A DNA stretch of 18,243 bases from DATGIQ01 sp035295665 (lineage in GTDB: Bacteria; Planctomycetota; Planctomycetia; Gemmatales; Gemmataceae). Below, one piece after another: positions 1 through 8,422 of the stretch. Below the pieces are notes generated by a model. It made no database searches. It was not told where the DNA came from and saw only the letters and a list, made by a program, of their open reading frames with translations. How positions within the stretch are numbered: the first letter of the stretch is position 1; each line of letters begins with the position of its first letter. A program made the position numbers and the translations under genes. The stretch spans positions 1 to 18,243 of the forward strand of contig DATGIQ010000185.1 of assembly GCA_035295665.1 (NCBI GenBank), read 5' to 3'.

Positions 1-1
1 G

Positions 2-271
2 ATTTTCCAGGAACGAGGGTGTAGCCATTGCCATATTCCGCCGATCACCTATTCCTCGCACGAAACTTACGACGTGGGTTTTGCCGATGAACGAGGTCAG
101 CGGCGATTTAATCCGCCGTCGCTGCGGGGAGTGAGTCAGGGTTGGCGGTACCTGCACGACAACCGGGCGGCGACATTGCCCGAGGTGTTCACGAAGTTCC
201 GGCACAAGGTCGGCAATGGGATCTCTCCCGAGGAACTAAGCGATCTGCTGCGATTTTTGCGAAGCCTGTGA
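2..271 (+). CDS. Di-haem cytochrome c peroxidase-type protein, C-terminal part (5' end outside window)
   Basis: The reading frame is open from base 2 and ends in TGA at 269-271. It therefore starts before the window, and the GTG at 74 is internal. The visible 89 residues include a class-I haem c attachment motif, CSHCH, encoded at 20-34. A stretch reading FNPPSLRGVSQ then LHDNRAATLPEV follows, and the protein ends EELSDLLRFLRSL. This arrangement is typical of the C-terminal haem domain of bacterial di-haem cytochrome c peroxidases/MauG relatives, which are periplasmic and move electrons to peroxide or act as oxidases. The N-terminal haem domain and signal peptide cannot be seen. It could also be the cytochrome tail of a larger planctomycete fusion protein. 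Confidence 0.8.
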   Translation: MFQERGCSHCHIPPITYSSHETYDVGFADERGQRRFNPPSLRGVSQGWRYLHDNRAATLPEVFTKFRHKVGNGISPEELSDLLRFLRSL

Positions 272-452
272 GGCGCAATTCGCGGAGAAGGGACGAGATC
301 CGGGGCGCGGGTGCTGTTGCCTCAGCGCCCCTTTCTGGTTAACTTGACTGAGAACTCTCGGGAAATCGGGGAGGCACAGCGGGCGACGTCCTTCTGATTT
401 CTCTCGGCCTCCTGGCTGGGAGCGGTTCGAACCGACGGAAACAATTGGACCC

Positions 453-1586
453 ATGAAGCGCTTGCACATCGCCCTTATCTACAACGCCTACCAGACCGGC
501 CTGCCCGAGCTGCCCGAAGATCGTGCCGGCCTGGCGGACCTGCGGCGAATGATTCGCCTGATCGCACGTACGCTGCGATCGTTGGGTCACACGGTCACAG
601 TCCTTCCCCTGGCCTGTGACCTGTTCGCCTTTCAGCGCAAGCTGCGCCGTCTCCGCCCCGATGTGGTCTTCAACCAATACGATGACAACGTCCATGGCGC
701 CCTCTACGAAATGCGCGTCGCAGCGCTGGTCCGGATGATGGGATTTCCCCTCACGGGCTCGCCGGCTTTGGCGCTGGGGCTGTCGCGGTACAAATTCATG
801 GCCACCAGCTTGCTGGCTGGAGCCGGGATCCCGATTCCGCCCAATACGGATCTGCTCGAAACCGTTCGTGCCGTTCGCCGGCACAAATGGCAATACCCGC
901 TCGTCGTGCAGCCCAGTCAGGAGCACGGGGGTGTGGGACTCGACCGCGATTCGGTAGTATTCTCCAAGAAAGCATTGGCCCTGCGGGTGAGCGAGATTCT
1001 CCGCGTCTACAAGCAGCCGGCCCTGGTCCAGCATTTCTTGCCGGGCCGGGAATTCAACGTCGGCATTCTCGGAGGCAGCCGGCCACGGGTGTTGCCCCTG
1101 GCGGAGGTGGATTACTCGGCCTTGCCGGAGGGCATTCCGCCCATCCTCTCGTACGCCGCCAAGTGGGTGGAAACTTCCACCGAATACCAAAAGACCTCGG
1201 TGGTTTGCCCGGCCCATGTGGGGCCCGAACTTGCCGATCGAATCAGCAGTGTGGCGTTGCGGGCATTCCGGGCCGTCAGTGGGTGGGGCTATGGCCGGGT
1301 CGATACGCGCCTCGATGAGGCGGGCGAACCCCGCGTCTTGGAAGTGAATTGCAATCCCTGCCTGGACGAAGGAATGGGGCTGGCCCGTTCGGCCGAGAAG
1401 GCCGGGATCACTTATCCGCAATTGCTAAAGATCATTGTGCGGGCCGCGCTCGAAGGCTCACCGTACGATACAGATGTTCCGATGCTGCCTCCGTGGCCTG
1501 ATAACAAAAAGGCGACGGTCCCGATGGCCGTTGGACGGCAATCTCCGTTTACGATTGATCCTTACGCAGGAATGCCACCGGTGTAA
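453..1586 (+). CDS. ATP-grasp protein related to D-alanine-D-alanine ligase
   Basis: The 377-aa protein has the Ddl layout. The N-terminal Rossmann-like domain (about 1-110) contains LIYNAYQ and the segment VVFNQYDDNVHGALYE, the counterpart of the Ddl N-domain. SRYKFMATSLLAGAGIP (111-127) gives the first nucleotide-contacting lysine (K114). The ATP-grasp core follows, with GYGRVDTRLD (D284) and LEVNCNP (E297, N299) as metal ligands. The second ATP-binding lysine of Ddl, normally in a VVKPS motif, is glutamine here (VVQPSQEHGG, Q153), so the substrate may differ from D-Ala. Cytoplasmic. Its 3' end overlaps the opposing metallopeptidase gene by 25 bp. The ATG at 453 has only a weak purine tract upstream. 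The family assignment is firm; the exact reaction is unknown. Confidence 0.85.
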   Translation: MKRLHIALIYNAYQTGLPELPEDRAGLADLRRMIRLIARTLRSLGHTVTVLPLACDLFAFQRKLRRLRPDVVFNQYDDNVHGALYEMRVAALVRMMGFPLTGSPALALGLSRYKFMATSLLAGAGIPIPPNTDLLETVRAVRRHKWQYPLVVQPSQEHGGVGLDRDSVVFSKKALALRVSEILRVYKQPALVQHFLPGREFNVGILGGSRPRVLPLAEVDYSALPEGIPPILSYAAKWVETSTEYQKTSVVCPAHVGPELADRISSVALRAFRAVSGWGYGRVDTRLDEAGEPRVLEVNCNPCLDEGMGLARSAEKAGITYPQLLKIIVRAALEGSPYDTDVPMLPPWPDNKKATVPMAVGRQSPFTIDPYAGMPPV

Positions 1587-2599
1587 GCGAAATCCAGGGC
1601 CAGCGAGGTGGCCAGCGCGGTCAGATCTAGAATCTTGGCGGCGCGATCCCGTCGGCGGAATTGTAAGTCCAAGGCATCGGCCCGATCTTCGAGCTTGGCC
1701 AGCAACGTGCGCACCTCTTCTTCGGGCAGCGACGACCAGTGAGCAACCCGGCAGAGCAAGTCGCGCTGCCGCTGTCGAACCAGGTCTCCGGCCGGAAGCA
1801 AGGTTCGGCCCCGCACGGGGGGAAAGACTTCGCGGAGTTTATCATCGACATACCCCTGGGCGGCGGCCCGGTATCGTTCGGCCCGAGCACCGTAGTGTTC
1901 CGCCAGGAGCATGTCCATTTCCTCGACGGGCGTACAGAGTTCCCCTTCTGTACAAATGGGTGGATGCTCACGCACGATTTTCATTACCGTGTCCACATAG
2001 CGGAGCTTCCGCAAAGCGGGCCAGCCCCGATAGCGCCGCCGCCAGCCAGACCGAGGCGTTAACCATACCGCAAAGGTCTCGGCAAAATCCTCGTCCGGAT
2101 GCTTCTGAGCGTAGGTCCGCCCGTATTGATGGTGCACGATATGGCGAACATATTGGCGGCTGAAGGGATTCGGCCGAAACGTATCCCGGTACGGTTTGGA
2201 GAAGGAGCCAAAGGTGGCGGTCCAATCCGGCCGTTCATACAGGCGATAGGCATAATTGACCGCGTGTCCGGCCTCATGCCGCAACAACATCTGGATCCAT
2301 TCGTCGCTCTCGATTTCGCCGGTCTGTTCTTCTTCGATGCGAGCAAGTCGTTTGTCGGCAAGATAAAACGGGATCCCCATGATCGGCACCTGATCCGGGC
2401 AACCCCAGCTATCGGTCAAATAGCAGAGCGGCCGAATGCTCAGACCCTTGGCCGCCAGCTCATCGTAGAGTCGGTCGATGCAGGGCTCTAGCGGGGACCC
2501 TTCGATACGCAGACCGAGGTCGCAAATGCGGCTATTGAGAAGCTCGTAGCGAACGGTTTCCCAGCCGTTGACGAGCGTAAGAGTTCGCGCAGCACTCAT
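1562..2599 (-). CDS. Putative zinc metallopeptidase (Mx / PF15887-like)
   Basis: The 345-aa protein carries a zincin motif HEAGH (H108, E109, H112) in LLRHEAGHAVNYAY. A downstream glutamate follows in HPDEDFAETFAVWL (E174), which fits the third zinc ligand. A CWG-type N-terminal zinc ribbon is absent, but LTDSWGCPDQVPIMG (about 61-75) precedes the catalytic helix. The combination matches the putative zinc-binding metallopeptidase family of uncertain substrate. No signal peptide or membrane segment is visible, so it is probably cytoplasmic. It converges on and overlaps the ATP-grasp gene. From memory, the two families often sit together in planctomycetes, which suggests a shared peptide-modification or peptide-removal task; this is inference. 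Confidence 0.8.
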   Translation of the reverse strand: MSAARTLTLVNGWETVRYELLNSRICDLGLRIEGSPLEPCIDRLYDELAAKGLSIRPLCYLTDSWGCPDQVPIMGIPFYLADKRLARIEEEQTGEIESDEWIQMLLRHEAGHAVNYAYRLYERPDWTATFGSFSKPYRDTFRPNPFSRQYVRHIVHHQYGRTYAQKHPDEDFAETFAVWLTPRSGWRRRYRGWPALRKLRYVDTVMKIVREHPPICTEGELCTPVEEMDMLLAEHYGARAERYRAAAQGYVDDKLREVFPPVRGRTLLPAGDLVRQRQRDLLCRVAHWSSLPEEEVRTLLAKLEDRADALDLQFRRRDRAAKILDLTALATSLALDFAYTGGIPA

Positions 2600-2882
2600 A
2601 GCTAGCCAGCGTCACAGATTCGGGTTGGCCTGAACGTTCCCGGTGGGGAATGCAGGGGAATCGTGTACCTACTCCTGCCATTGTACCAGGCAGGCACACA
2701 AAAGTTCTACGATTTTGCTCAGCCTGAAGCACAAAATCTGAGGTCAGCCGAGAATGTTCGCAACGCTTTGCTAATTAATAGGTTGCGCGTTCGAATTATT
2801 CTGACAGGCGGCGCCACATGAACACAAATCCAGTTATTTGTCGTCTCAGCGGCGACACCCAGCCGCGGTTCCAGCGAGTGGA
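2600..2882. other. Intergenic gap with no gene seen
   Basis: This 283-bp gap lies between the starts/ends of two minus-strand genes. It holds an AT-rich patch around 2770-2800 that could serve as promoter DNA for the metallopeptidase gene. No convincing -35/-10 pair, RNA gene or strong hairpin was found. Confidence 0.4.
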
Positions 2883-3743
2883 TCAGGGCCTCTTCTGGGA
2901 CGCATGTTCGGGGAAATCGTGTTGGTATCTACGGAGCAGTGCCTCGGTGTCGGCGGGAACCAGGTAAAGTTTGCCGCGGATCTTCTTTGTTTCGCCCGGC
3001 CGAAGGCCACCGATTCGGAAATCCGAGTGGATGCATACGCCCACGCCTTGAAACAGCTCCTGATACGGTTCCCAAGCAGTCGCCAGCAGCAGCTTGCCGT
3101 CGCCGGAGAAACAGCCGATCAGGCCATTGCTGGGGACCAACGAACTCAGTGGCCTTGGATTGACATCGTTGCGGTCGATGGTAGCGGGACAATAGACCTG
3201 GCCGGGTGTGTACCGGGCGGTCTCGGCCCATGGGTGGGTCGGCAACCGAGTGAGCCGGCCATCGAGATACACGAAGCAGAAAGGCACATAATCCTTCTGA
3301 CCTCGGCCGGTAAATGTATCGACACGAATGCACGGCTGCGCCCAATGAGCCTCCGAGGTCTTGTCGGTGGGATTGGAAGCGGTAAGCTGGAAGGTGATCT
3401 CATCGGTGCCGGCGGTGATTTCATGGTTGACGACCACGCCGTCGGCCAAGGTGCAGCGCAGCTTCAGCGATTTTCCATCGGCGCTGTGGGAGATCGGTTC
3501 GGTCCGGTGCTTGATGACCGTTTCTCGCCAGTCTCGGTCCGTCGAACCGGGCCGGCAATAGGCTTCGAGGTAGTGGATCCGTACCCGGCCCCCCGGGAGA
3601 TAAGATCCGTGGATAGTCAGGAAGTTATTCGCCCAGGATAGCGTTAACGGCCTTGGTTCGTCGGCCGCTGCTGTGGACGCGGAATTGGGCAACGTGACCA
3701 GAGGGGTCAGGGCAACGCAAAGGCAAAGCTGGAACGGGTTCAT
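2883..3743 (-). CDS. Secreted hypothetical protein
   Basis: The 286-aa protein begins with a short hydrophobic leader (about residues 1-27, MNPFQLCLCVALTPLVTLP then a small-residue stretch) consistent with Sec export. The mature part has alternating hydrophobic strands and reads as a single beta-rich domain. Recognisable features are many aromatic residues (YLEAYCRPGSTDRDW), a WAQPCIRVDTF segment and a final SDFRIGGLRPGETKKIRGKLYLVPAD, which resembles the end of planctomycete outer-layer or carbohydrate-associated proteins. I do not recognise the family and see no catalytic motif. It is divergent from the sialidase gene, with 100 bp between their starts, so the two may share a control region and a periplasmic role. 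Confidence 0.7.
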   Translation of the reverse strand: MNPFQLCLCVALTPLVTLPNSASTAAADEPRPLTLSWANNFLTIHGSYLPGGRVRIHYLEAYCRPGSTDRDWRETVIKHRTEPISHSADGKSLKLRCTLADGVVVNHEITAGTDEITFQLTASNPTDKTSEAHWAQPCIRVDTFTGRGQKDYVPFCFVYLDGRLTRLPTHPWAETARYTPGQVYCPATIDRNDVNPRPLSSLVPSNGLIGCFSGDGKLLLATAWEPYQELFQGVGVCIHSDFRIGGLRPGETKKIRGKLYLVPADTEALLRRYQHDFPEHASQKRP

Positions 3744-3843
3744 GGGGAAATGCTACAGCCGCCGCGTGCCGGAATCAATCCTTCCCAGAGCAGAATTGCC
3801 CGGCCCGCGTTTTCCATAGTGATGGTGCGACCGGGGAGGTTCC

Positions 3844-4908
3844 ATGATCACGCCAATCCTTTTCCTCGCGCTGGCCAGCCCCGCTTTGTTGGCTGATTCG
3901 CCGATCCAGACGGAGCGTGTCTTTGGCCCCGAGATCCCAGGCCGGTATAAACATCCGGCCTCCATCACCGAGCTGGACAATGGCGACTTGTATCTCGTCT
4001 ACTACGGGGGCTCCGGAGAGTATGCCGCCGATTCCGGTGTGTACGGGGCACGCCGGCGCCGGGGGGAGACGACGTGGTCAACGCCGGAACGCATAAGCCC
4101 CAAGCCGCAATCCCCCGAAGGGAACGCGGTGGTCTGGCAAGGTCCCGACGGCCTGGTTTGGCTCTTCACTGTGATCCGCCCCGGTGCCACGTGGTCGACC
4201 TCGCGGATTGTGGTGCGGACCTCCCGGGATGGTGCCAAGACATGGCAGGAACCATCGCCCTTGACGACGGAGGCCGGGACGATGGTACGCGGGAAACCGA
4301 TCGTCCTCAAGGGGGGTGACTATCTGCTGCCCATTTACCATGAAACCGGCAACGATCCTGAATGGGTCGGGCCCGATACCTGTTCCTTGTTCCTCCGCTA
4401 CGATGCTAAGACCAGTCGATGGACAGAAAGCAACCGGATCCATTCCCGGCTGGGCAATCTTCAGCCGGCGGTTGCCGCCCTCAGCGACAGCCATCTGATC
4501 TGCTACTGCCGCCGCGGCGGCAACTACCAACCACGGACAGACGGCTACCTGGTACGCTCCGAATCGCAGGACGGCGGTCGGACCTGGAGTCCCGGCACGG
4601 ATTCCACGTTTCCGAATCCAAATGCGGCCGTCGATTTGCTTCGGCTGCACAATGGCCATCTCCTGCTCGTGTACAACGACAGCATGAACCGGCGGACGCC
4701 GTTGACCGCTGCGCTTTCCACGGATGGGGACAAGAGCTATCCCCATCGCCGCAACTTGGCTGAAGGGTCAGGCGACTTCGCGTATCCCTACGCCATCCAG
4801 ACGAAGGACGGCAAAATCCACGTGGTGTATACTTCCCAGCGGCGTTCGGTCATCAATCATGCGGTGTTTGATGAGAGCGTGCTGCTGCCGGGGGTAGCCC
4901 CAAAATAA
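3844..4908 (+). CDS. Exported BNR-repeat sialidase-like protein
   Basis: The 354-aa protein starts with a short Sec-type signal (MITPILFLALASPALLA, cut near 17). It has the sialidase six-bladed propeller signature: Asp boxes at 127-134 (SRDGAKTW), 241-248 (SQDGGRTW) and a degenerate one at 292-299 (STDGDKSY). An early segment IPGRYKHPASITELDNGDLYLVYYGG matches the BNR repeat-like family (PF13088). The family contains exo-alpha-sialidases and many related planctomycete proteins of unproven substrate. No complete arginine triad could be assigned by eye, so glycosidase activity is not certain. The start at 3844 is backed by GGGAGG nine bases upstream. The SelA-like gene follows after 24 bp, indicating an operon. 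Confidence 0.85.
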   Translation: MITPILFLALASPALLADSPIQTERVFGPEIPGRYKHPASITELDNGDLYLVYYGGSGEYAADSGVYGARRRRGETTWSTPERISPKPQSPEGNAVVWQGPDGLVWLFTVIRPGATWSTSRIVVRTSRDGAKTWQEPSPLTTEAGTMVRGKPIVLKGGDYLLPIYHETGNDPEWVGPDTCSLFLRYDAKTSRWTESNRIHSRLGNLQPAVAALSDSHLICYCRRGGNYQPRTDGYLVRSESQDGGRTWSPGTDSTFPNPNAAVDLLRLHNGHLLLVYNDSMNRRTPLTAALSTDGDKSYPHRRNLAEGSGDFAYPYAIQTKDGKIHVVYTSQRRSVINHAVFDESVLLPGVAPK

Positions 4909-4932
4909 CACCGGCCCCGGAGGGCCCCGCTC

Positions 4933-6171
4933 ATGAAGAATGCCGACGAAACGGATAGGGTTTCACGCCGCGGTGTGCTCAAGACGGGAGCCGGGCTTGC
5001 CCTGGGGGGCGTGCTCGGGGCTTCCGACGAGACTTCCGCAGCGCCGCCGGCCCGGACCCAGAGCGTGTATGAGGCCATCGGCGTCAAGCACGTTATCAAT
5101 GCTACCGGTACCGTGACGACGCTTGGCGGTTCCCTGATGCCGCCCGAGGTCGTCGCCGCCTGGTCGGATGCCGCCAGGCATTTCGTTGACCTGTCTGAAC
5201 TCCAGGAGAAAGTCGGGGCCCAGATTGCCAAGCTGATTGGCGTCGAAGCCGCGATGGTCACGACCGGCGCAGCCGGGGCGATCCTTCTGGGAACGGCCGC
5301 GGCGGTAACCGGGGGCGATCCCCAAGTCCTACAGCGTCTGCCCGACACAGCGGGGATGAGAAATGAAGTCCTTCTGCAAAAGGCGCATCATACCTGCTAC
5401 GACAATCAATTGACCGATGTCGGCGTGAGGCTGATCGAGGTGGAAACCGCCGCCGATGTCGACCGGGTGGTCAACAACCGGACGGCACTGATGTTCTTCC
5501 TCAACTTGGCCGACGCTGATGGCCGGATTCCGCGGGCACAATGGGTCGACCTGGCCCGGCGGCACAAGGTGCCGACTCTTCTGGATGCCGCAGCCGATGT
5601 CCCGCCGGTGGAGCACTTGGCAGAATACAACCGGATGGGCTTTGATCTCGTTGCCTTCAGCGGTGGTAAAGCCCTGCGCGGGCCGAACGACACCGGCTTG
5701 CTCGTGGGGCGGAAAGACTTGATCGAGGCGGCCAAGCGAAACACGAACCCCCACTGCGGGACCATCGGCCGGATGATGAAGGTAAGCAAAGAAGACATGG
5801 TTGCCGTGCTGGCAGCCGTGGAGCGGTACCTGCGGATCGATCACCAGGCGGAATGGCGCGAATGGGAGCGGCGACTGGGTATCATCGAGGAAGCCGTGCG
5901 GAACATTCCGACATTGCGGTCAGAGCGAATCGTGCCGCCGATTGCCAATCAGGTTCCGCACGTCCTGCTCCACTGGGACGAAAGCCGCGTCAAGATTTCC
6001 CGCGCGGAACTGACCCAAGCGTTGGCTGAAGGTGAGCCACCGATTCAGATTGGGCGGGTGCGCGGCACCGGAGACAAGGGGATCCTGATTTCCGTCTTCA
6101 TGCTCCAAGACGGCGAAGAACTGGTCGTCGCCGATCGGCTACGGTCGCTGCTGAGGAAAGCCAGCAGCTGA
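4933..6171 (+). CDS. Tat-exported SelA-like PLP-dependent protein (aminotransferase class V / DgaE-like fold)
   Basis: The 412-aa protein opens with a twin-arginine signal (SRRGVLKTGAGLALGG, residues 11-26, then an alanine-rich cleavage region near 38). The mature part follows the SelA / D-glucosaminate-6-phosphate ammonia-lyase fold. INATGT (56-61) is followed by TTLGGSLMPPEV, then LLDAAAD (D218, placed to hold the cofactor pyridine nitrogen) and SGGKALRGPNDTGLL (K246, the expected Schiff-base lysine). All key PLP residues appear present. True SelA charges Ser-tRNA(Sec) in the cytoplasm; an exported copy must do something else, perhaps act on an amino sugar, which fits the sialidase 24 bp upstream. 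The Tat route fits export of a folded, cofactor-loaded enzyme. The substrate is unknown. Confidence 0.85.
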   Translation: MKNADETDRVSRRGVLKTGAGLALGGVLGASDETSAAPPARTQSVYEAIGVKHVINATGTVTTLGGSLMPPEVVAAWSDAARHFVDLSELQEKVGAQIAKLIGVEAAMVTTGAAGAILLGTAAAVTGGDPQVLQRLPDTAGMRNEVLLQKAHHTCYDNQLTDVGVRLIEVETAADVDRVVNNRTALMFFLNLADADGRIPRAQWVDLARRHKVPTLLDAAADVPPVEHLAEYNRMGFDLVAFSGGKALRGPNDTGLLVGRKDLIEAAKRNTNPHCGTIGRMMKVSKEDMVAVLAAVERYLRIDHQAEWREWERRLGIIEEAVRNIPTLRSERIVPPIANQVPHVLLHWDESRVKISRAELTQALAEGEPPIQIGRVRGTGDKGILISVFMLQDGEELVVADRLRSLLRKASS

Positions 6172-6689
6172 AGACGTGCCCACGCCTCTTCCGCTTGATG
6201 AAAGCTGAAGGAAAAATGGTGAATGCTGTGCGTCAAAAAGTTGCTGTATCCGAGGGTGCCCGTTGAGACGGCGCCAGTGTGTGGCGGATGGTGCACGTTG
6301 CTGCCTTCGGAATCAGGATAATTCTGATCGCTGCCGTCTTTCCGAACTTTTGGGTTGTTGGAAAAGGTGGTGTCCAGTTGCCGCTAATTGCTAGCGGACA
6401 AGAGTTATCGCAACTAAGGGAGACGAGCCTAAAGCGCAAGCGAAGGAAGGAGTTATGCTGGCCCTTCGCTTGCCCGTCGGGCTGGTGTCCCCTGGCTCTA
6501 AGTTTGGCCTTTTTATCTTTTTATTAACTGCTCCCCGCACTTTGATCCACTTTTTTTCGTCCTCGCAAGATTGTGCCACCAGATGCCCAGTCGAACTGCG
6601 AGTGCCGTTGCTTGTTGATTCTCGGTGCGATACATCATTGGAAAGAGAGGCCGTTCCCTGTCGCGAGCAACCGTATCAGGAGATCCGCC
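6172..6689. other. Intergenic region with a palindromic repeat, no gene seen
   Basis: This 518-bp stretch lies between the SelA-like gene and the DUF1805 gene. Apart from the repeat at 6426-6483 it holds T-rich tracts near 6508-6560. Short open frames here lack family resemblance and good ribosome sites. No tRNA or riboswitch pattern was recognised. Confidence 0.5.
6426..6483. repeat. Imperfect palindrome, copy A of a dispersed intergenic repeat
   Basis: Arms GCAAGCGAAGG (6436-6446) and CCTTCGCTTGC (6463-6473) are perfect inverted repeats around a 16-base loop, with outer AGCC/GGGCT pairing. The right half, ending GTCGGGCTGGTGT, is nearly the same as the right half of the palindrome at 13779-13844. 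This points to a REP-like repeat family scattered in intergenic DNA. Confidence 0.65.
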
Positions 6690-7031
6690 ATGAGTGACCC
6701 GCTTCCCCGAACCATCACCCGACCCATTCAGTTCGAAAACGGCTGCGCCATTGGCATCAGCAACCGCTGGCAAAAGGGGCAATATTGCACGATTTTGACC
6801 GAAGCAGGGCTGGTTGGCTGCGGCATTTACGATGTGAAGACGGCCGCCGAATTCGGACAGGCGGTGGCCATCGCCCGCGGGACGCCGCAGAACCCACTTG
6901 TGAATCCCGAGGACTTGCTGGACGCCAAGATCGTCGATGCCACGCCGCAAGCCAAGAAACTGGGCATCCAAATTGGCATGCCCGGCCGGCAGGCGGTGGA
7001 ACTGCTCCTGGCTGCTTCCAGGCCGAGCTGA
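6690..7031 (+). CDS. DUF1805 (YunC-like) protein
   Basis: The 113-aa protein starts at ATG 6690, preceded by CAGGAGAT six to twelve bases upstream; the longer frame from 6573 adds a poorly conserved leader and was not used. It matches the small YunC/DUF1805 family of unknown function: a conserved core around LTEAGLVGCGIYDVKTAAEFGQAVAIARG, then DLLDAKIVDATPQAKKLGIQIGMPGRQAVELL at the C-terminus. The usual length is about 100 residues. It is cytoplasmic and single-domain. It appears to stand alone, with 518 bp before it and a gene-poor region after it. Confidence 0.8.
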   Translation: MSDPLPRTITRPIQFENGCAIGISNRWQKGQYCTILTEAGLVGCGIYDVKTAAEFGQAVAIARGTPQNPLVNPEDLLDAKIVDATPQAKKLGIQIGMPGRQAVELLLAASRPS

Positions 7032-7604
7032 GGCATGTTCGCCGGGTCGAGCTCGGTCTGGCACGTCGCGATCTGGCCTGTGCCTTTGTCGAGCGGGCGC
7101 AGGGGAGCGCTCAGCAAGAAGGACTTGATGGCCGTCCGGTGGACGCCAAGTTCTGGCTGGTGCAGATGCATCGCCATCATCTTCATGCCGTCATCCAGGA
7201 GATCGAAGCAGGCGCCATGCTGGTTGAGTGATGGCTTGCTTCCAAAGGCAGGGACACGCTCGTGAAGCAGGCAGGAGCGAGATACACAGACAAGCTGGCC
7301 TGGACCGTTTTGGCCAAGCCCTGACCCCCGATGACCAGCCGCGTGCTCATTTAAAAGCATCGGTCCAGCCGTGAGGCGATTCCCTGCACTCAAGCGGTAG
7401 CAGAACCCCTCCAGCGCAGCCGTGGGCATCCGATCACGTAGGCCATTTCCAAGGCCAAGAGCAGACGGCTGGAACGCTCGGGCACCGGCGCGGCCAGGCG
7501 TGTCGTCAGTAAGCCGCGGAATCCGGTTCCATCGACATAGCTCTCGACGATCTGGTTGGCGTCGTTGATGCCATCGTCCTCGGTGTAGGCCGATCCGGGC
7601 AGCT
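7032..7604. other. Gene-poor region, probably eroded accessory DNA
   Basis: This 573-bp stretch holds only overlapping open frames without recognisable domains. One plus frame to 7231 contains VRRVELGLARRDLACAFVERAQ and ends in TGA. One minus frame (7722 to 7390) contains SAYTEDDGINDANQIVESYVDG. Neither has a convincing start or ribosome site. The location just before a broken integrase suggests remnants of a mobile element. Confidence 0.4.
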
Positions 7605-7611
7605 CTGGCCC

Positions 7612-7777
7612 GGCTTGCCTGAGGACATCTGCCGCCACAGCTTCCGAGAGATTGGCATCACCAACTTCCCGGAAAACGGCGGCGCGATCGAAAACGCCTA
7701 TGGAGCGGCAGCGTATGACCAAGCCCTACCATCGCACGAGCGACCCGCGGACGCTGGACGAAATCGAGAGGATATAG
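7612..7777 (+). pseudogene. Tyrosine recombinase (phage-type integrase) C-terminal remnant
   Basis: Two adjoining frames together resemble the C-terminus of planctomycete XerC-like integrases. Frame one (from 7612) reads GLPEDICRHSFREIGITNF then ENGGAIENA, with the catalytic HxxR box as HSFR. Frame two (7712-7777) reads TKPYHRTSDPRTLDEIERI followed by TAG, with the nucleophilic tyrosine in TKPYHRT. Between them, where intact family members have an AxHESPRT-like box with the second catalytic histidine, the sequence is shortened and the frame changes. No upstream catalytic arginine or N-terminal domain was found. It is therefore a dead 3' fragment. Confidence 0.7.
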
Positions 7778-7906
7778 ATGGAAAAGGCACCCAGAAAAAA
7801 CAGTCAGCGGTGTGGAATGGCGCACTGGCAAGCCGCCCGTTGGGTGATCCATCGATCACTCGCCCATGAGGAGAAATCGCCCTCATCGGCGACGTGGCGC
7901 GGGTTC

Positions 7907-8422
7907 TTATCCGGGAGATTGCTCCCCCGGGGACGCGACCTTGGCCACTTCATCGCACCAGTGGCCCAGTTCTTCCAGATCCCGAATCGCGGCCCCAATC
8001 GTGTCCGGCGGTGTTGAGCGACGGACAAAGCCCTTGTTCATGCGGATAGCGACTCGGTCGGCCCACTGATAGGCTTTCTCCAACAGGTGAACTGGGCAGT
8101 GGCCCCGCGGGTCGTGCTCCAAGCGGAGGTAGAAACTCCGCATCGTCTGGCACCATCTCGCTAACCGGGACGGAGTATTCAGTAGCAGTTCCGGTACGTG
8201 CGCGGGCCTGTACTTCTTGTTGTACGCCACCAGCTTGGCGTGGAAGGATTCATAGGCCTTCTGCTTGCCCTGTAAATCCTGCATACCAGACTCCCCCTCG
8301 GGGGGCTGCAATCGTGTCCTCCGCAGGTTGTCCCAGCGGGCTTCCAGATCGACGAGCAAGGACAGCTCGGCTGCCTGGGCCGCATCCATGTGGTCAATGG
8401 AGGCTTCTCGCATCTCTGGCAT
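7907..8422 (-). CDS. Conserved hypothetical protein of planctomycete accessory regions
   Basis: The ATG at 8422 gives 171 aa and has an AGGAA tract just upstream; a start at 8455 would give 182 aa. The protein is hydrophilic and mostly helical. Notable segments are IDHMDAAQAAELSLLVDLEARWDNLR, KAYESFHAKLVAYNKKYRPAHVPELLLNTPSRLARWC, and HCPVHLLEKAYQWADRVAIRMNKG. From memory, similar proteins recur in Gemmata-group genomes near integrases, but I know no function. No signal, membrane segment or catalytic motif is visible. It is convergent with the integrase fragment and separate from the plus-strand cluster on the right. Confidence 0.65.
   Translation of the reverse strand: MPEMREASIDHMDAAQAAELSLLVDLEARWDNLRRTRLQPPEGESGMQDLQGKQKAYESFHAKLVAYNKKYRPAHVPELLLNTPSRLARWCQTMRSFYLRLEHDPRGHCPVHLLEKAYQWADRVAIRMNKGFVRRSTPPDTIGAAIRDLEELGHWCDEVAKVASPGEQSPG

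Noticed and set aside
339..1421. 360-codon minus-strand frame
   Set aside because: It lies opposite the ATP-grasp gene, whose family motifs are clear. The frame lacks known domains and is a by-product of high GC.
7390..7722. 110-codon minus-strand frame overlapping the integrase remnant
   Set aside because: It conflicts with the plus-strand HSFR motif and has no family match; possibly another relic but not supportable.
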